Source: RHKX01 sp046330415
Lineage (GTDB): Bacteria > Actinomycetota > Thermoleophilia > Solirubrobacterales > 70-9
Length of the DNA stretch: 64,000 bases
NCBI GenBank assembly: GCA_046330415.1
Contig: JAXLSW010000010.1
Location: 124,001-188,000, forward strand
Reading direction: 5' to 3'
Both the position numbers and the translations under genes were made by a program. Under the pieces are notes generated by a model, which was not told the origin of the DNA, ran no database searches, and saw only the letters and a list, made by a program, of their open reading frames with translations. This document shows positions 62,170 to 64,000 of this stretch, one piece after another (position 1 is the stretch's first letter; every line of letters begins with the position of its first letter).

Positions 62170-62807
62170 CCGTCTCCTTCCGGGTCTTCCAGGTCGCGGA
62201 GGACGACGCGGCTCACCGCGCCGTCGCTGCCGATGAATCGCACCGGCAGGCAGATCAGCTCGTACTCCCCCGGATCGACGGCGCGAAGGTCCAGCCCCTC
62301 AACCGCGACGACGTCGGCGCCGAGCAGGGCGACATGCGCGTCGTGGTCGCCGATCGACAGGTAGTCGATCCCGATCAGCCGCACGCCGAGCTCGAGCGCG
62401 TAGGCGGCGCCGCTGCCGTCGAGGCGGGCGAAGTCGTGGGTGAACTCGTCCTGCTCCCAGAGCTTCGAGTTCGGGGTCTTCAGGAGCAGCCGCTCGGTCC
62501 CGGCGGGGATCCCAGCGCCGCGCAGCGCGGCCTCGTCGATCGGCCCCTGCCCGATTGCCGGCAGCTCGACGACCAGGCAGCGGCCGAGCATCGCCTCCAG
62601 CGGGAGCGCCTCGACCCCCGGACCGTCCGTGAAGAAGTGGCGGGGCCCGTCGATGTGGGTGCCGGTGTGGGCGCCCATCGTGATCTTGCTCACGTTGGCG
62701 CCGGCGCCGTCGGCGATGGCGCTGTCGAGGTGGATCTCGTAGCCGGGGTTGCCGCGGTAGATCGGCATCCCCTCTCGCACGGGGACCGAGATGTCGTGAA
62801 GTGCCAC
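62166..62807 (-). CDS. Cyclase / arylformamidase-like (KynB superfamily) metal hydrolase
   Basis: The protein has 213 residues. The metal motif 'GAHTGTHIDGPRHF' (H-x-G-T-H-x-D) defines the cyclase family, which includes kynurenine formamidase. Further motifs are 'LLLKTPNSKLWEQ' and 'GIDYLSI'. The true substrate cannot be read. It is the first gene of the minus-strand cyclase-ROK-methyltransferase run. Confidence 0.88.
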   Translation of the reverse strand: MALHDISVPVREGMPIYRGNPGYEIHLDSAIADGAGANVSKITMGAHTGTHIDGPRHFFTDGPGVEALPLEAMLGRCLVVELPAIGQGPIDEAALRGAGIPAGTERLLLKTPNSKLWEQDEFTHDFARLDGSGAAYALELGVRLIGIDYLSIGDHDAHVALLGADVVAVEGLDLRAVDPGEYELICLPVRFIGSDGAVSRVVLRDLEDPEGDG

Positions 62808-62858
62808 GATCCGAGACTACCCGGGCGCCGCGAGAGCGATCATCTAGGGTCCGGCGCA

Positions 62859-63848
62859 ATGGGCGCCTCCTACATCGGCCTCGACGTCGGCGGGACGAAG
62901 ATCGCAGCCGCTCGCCTCAGCGGCGGTGAGTTGCAGGACCACGCGCTCGAGCCGACCGACGCCTCCGATGCGGAGGCGCTGATCGCCGAGCTCTGCCGCG
63001 CGATCGAGCGGGTCCGCACCGAGGACGTCGCCGCGGTCGGCGTCGGGCTTCCCTCGGTCGTCGAGTTCGCCACCGGGCGGGCGAAGACGTCGGTGAACGT
63101 GCCGCTGCACGACGTTCCGGTGCGCGAGATGCTCAGCGAGCGGGTCGGTCTGCCGGTCTTCGTCGACAACGACGCGAGCGTCGCGGCGCTGGCGGAGGCT
63201 TGCGACGGGGAGCGGATCGTCGTCGAGAACCTGGTCATGTTCACCGTCGGCACGGGCGTGGGGGGCGGGCTCGTCCTCGGCGGCAGGCCCTATCGCGGCG
63301 CCACCGGAGCGGCCGCCGAGATGGGCCACACGCTCGTGGGACTCCGCCTCGAACGCGGGGCTCCGGAGGCGGGTCCGCGCTTCCCTCAGGAAGGGTCGTT
63401 GGAATCCGTCGCGGCCGGGACCGCGCTCGACAGGCTCGCGGCGGAGGCGGTCGAGGAGCACCCCGATTCGTTCCTCGGACGGCGCAAGGCCGAGGGGGAC
63501 GGAACGATCAACGGCCACGACGTCGTCGAGGGTGCCCGCGAGGGTGACGAGATCGCGCTGGGGTTGCTGACGATGCTCGGAGAGCGCCTGGGGGTCGGCA
63601 TCGCCAACGCGATCAACCTGCTCGATCCCGATGTCGTCACGATCGGCGGCGGCGTCTCGAGCGCCGGGGAGCTCCTGCTCGAACCGGCGGCGCGGGTGGC
63701 CCGCAGCTACACGCTGCCGGGCGTCGGCGAGAGCACCGAGATCCGCCTCGCGCGACACGGCACCGAGGCCGGGGTGCTCGGCGCGGCGCTGCTCGCCAAG
63801 CTTGAGACGAGGCGAACCACCGAGGAAAGCGATGAGGAGGGACCGTGA
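62859..63848 (+). CDS. ROK family kinase lacking the zinc-binding Cys motif
   Basis: The protein has 329 residues. It keeps 'GLDVGGTKIAAARL', 'FVDNDASVAALAEA' and 'VGTGVGGGLVLGG', with the catalytic Asp present. In place of the usual C-x-C-G-x-x-G-C zinc site it has 'ERGAPEAGPRFPQEGSLESV', and the His of 'EMGHT' is kept. Such zinc-free ROK proteins occur as glucokinase-like paralogues. GTGA overlap links it to transketolase. A glucokinase role is probable but not proven. Confidence 0.88.
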   Translation: MGASYIGLDVGGTKIAAARLSGGELQDHALEPTDASDAEALIAELCRAIERVRTEDVAAVGVGLPSVVEFATGRAKTSVNVPLHDVPVREMLSERVGLPVFVDNDASVAALAEACDGERIVVENLVMFTVGTGVGGGLVLGGRPYRGATGAAAEMGHTLVGLRLERGAPEAGPRFPQEGSLESVAAGTALDRLAAEAVEEHPDSFLGRRKAEGDGTINGHDVVEGAREGDEIALGLLTMLGERLGVGIANAINLLDPDVVTIGGGVSSAGELLLEPAARVARSYTLPGVGESTEIRLARHGTEAGVLGAALLAKLETRRTTEESDEEGP

Positions 63849-64000
63849 CGGAGAACACGCCGGGAACGAGCGCGACGGACATCGACGAGCTCGCCATCAA
63901 CACGATCAGGACGCTGTCGATGGACGCGGTCCAGAAGGCCAACTCCGGCCACCCCGGAACGCCGATGGGTCTCGCCCCCCTGGGCTACGTCCTGTTCACG
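63845..64000 (+). CDS. tkt: Transketolase (partial, 3' end outside window)
   Basis: The first 52 residues are visible, GTG start overlapping the ROK stop. 'LAINTIRTLSMDAVQKANSG' followed by 'HPGTPMGLAPLGYVLF' is the transketolase N-terminus with the thiamine-site His. It completes the set of pentose-phosphate genes in this region. Confidence 0.95.
   Translation, partial: MTENTPGTSATDIDELAINTIRTLSMDAVQKANSGHPGTPMGLAPLGYVLFT

Noticed and set aside
1..64000. CRISPR arrays, rRNA genes, complete prophage or intact insertion sequences
   Set aside because: I looked for regularly spaced repeats, rRNA segments, terminase/capsid genes and transposases on both strands and saw none.

Overview
The window reads as chromosomal DNA of a high-GC actinobacterium. 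The best fit is the class Thermoleophilia (Solirubrobacter/Patulibacter/Conexibacter type). This is inferred from the GC-rich codon use, several secreted proteins with pre-peptidase-like or Ig-like repeats, and a short collagen-like exported protein with the 'FVALGGTAVAA' leader common in that group. Six tRNA genes are present: Pro-TGG, Leu-CAA, Trp-CCA, Leu-TAG, Gly-TCC and Pro-GGG. No rRNA or CRISPR array is visible.

Layout. 0-1.2 kb: end of a DUF1015 gene, a small unknown gene, tRNA-Pro(TGG). 1.2-4.1 kb: a decayed integrated element beside that tRNA. It holds a serine-integrase C-terminal remnant, a frameshifted replication-relaxation-like remnant, and an intact two-gene module (double winged-helix protein plus a protein with a HEPN-type R-x6-H motif) that could be an undescribed toxin/defence pair. 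4.1-15.8 kb: housekeeping and envelope genes (sterol-desaturase-like enzyme with FadR-type operators, GGDEF protein, SRAP protein, YihY, MFS, M28 peptidase, a large repeat protein) and tRNAs.

16-39.7 kb is the main catabolic locus. It encodes a PotABCD-type ABC transporter, a zinc alcohol dehydrogenase, an Eis-like acetyltransferase, a molybdenum hydroxylase split over two operons (CoxM/CoxS/CoxG and CoxL), a TetR regulator, a thioesterase and an M20 hydrolase. A long operon follows: a 2,5-dihydroxypyridine dioxygenase (NicX)-like ring-cleavage enzyme, DUF35 and thiolase proteins, an alpha/beta hydrolase, a CaiB/BaiF CoA-transferase, DUF1330, a maleamate-amidase-like isochorismatase, an amidase, a PicC/gamma-resorcylate-type decarboxylase, XdhC and a MocA-like nucleotidyltransferase. 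Five copies of CGACCNNNCGGTCG sit in the control regions of the locus, next to -10-like sequences, and probably form one TetR regulon. The simplest reading is uptake and degradation of an N-heteroaromatic acid through 2,5-dihydroxypyridine and maleamate.

39.7-55 kb holds an Ig-like protein, hemerythrin, endonuclease IV, a lipoprotein with a 24-G tract, GreA, GH25 lysozyme, a DUF2993 protein, a GDPD/nitrilase-like fusion, MoaA, a large LuxR-type ATPase regulator, a collagen-like protein, an HTH-TOBE protein and a beta-helix protein. Many of these are broken by frameshifts that look like sequence error. 55-64 kb is a sugar-phosphate operon: gnd, zwf, tal, pgi, then a convergent methyltransferase/ROK kinase/cyclase group, a second ROK kinase and the start of transketolase.
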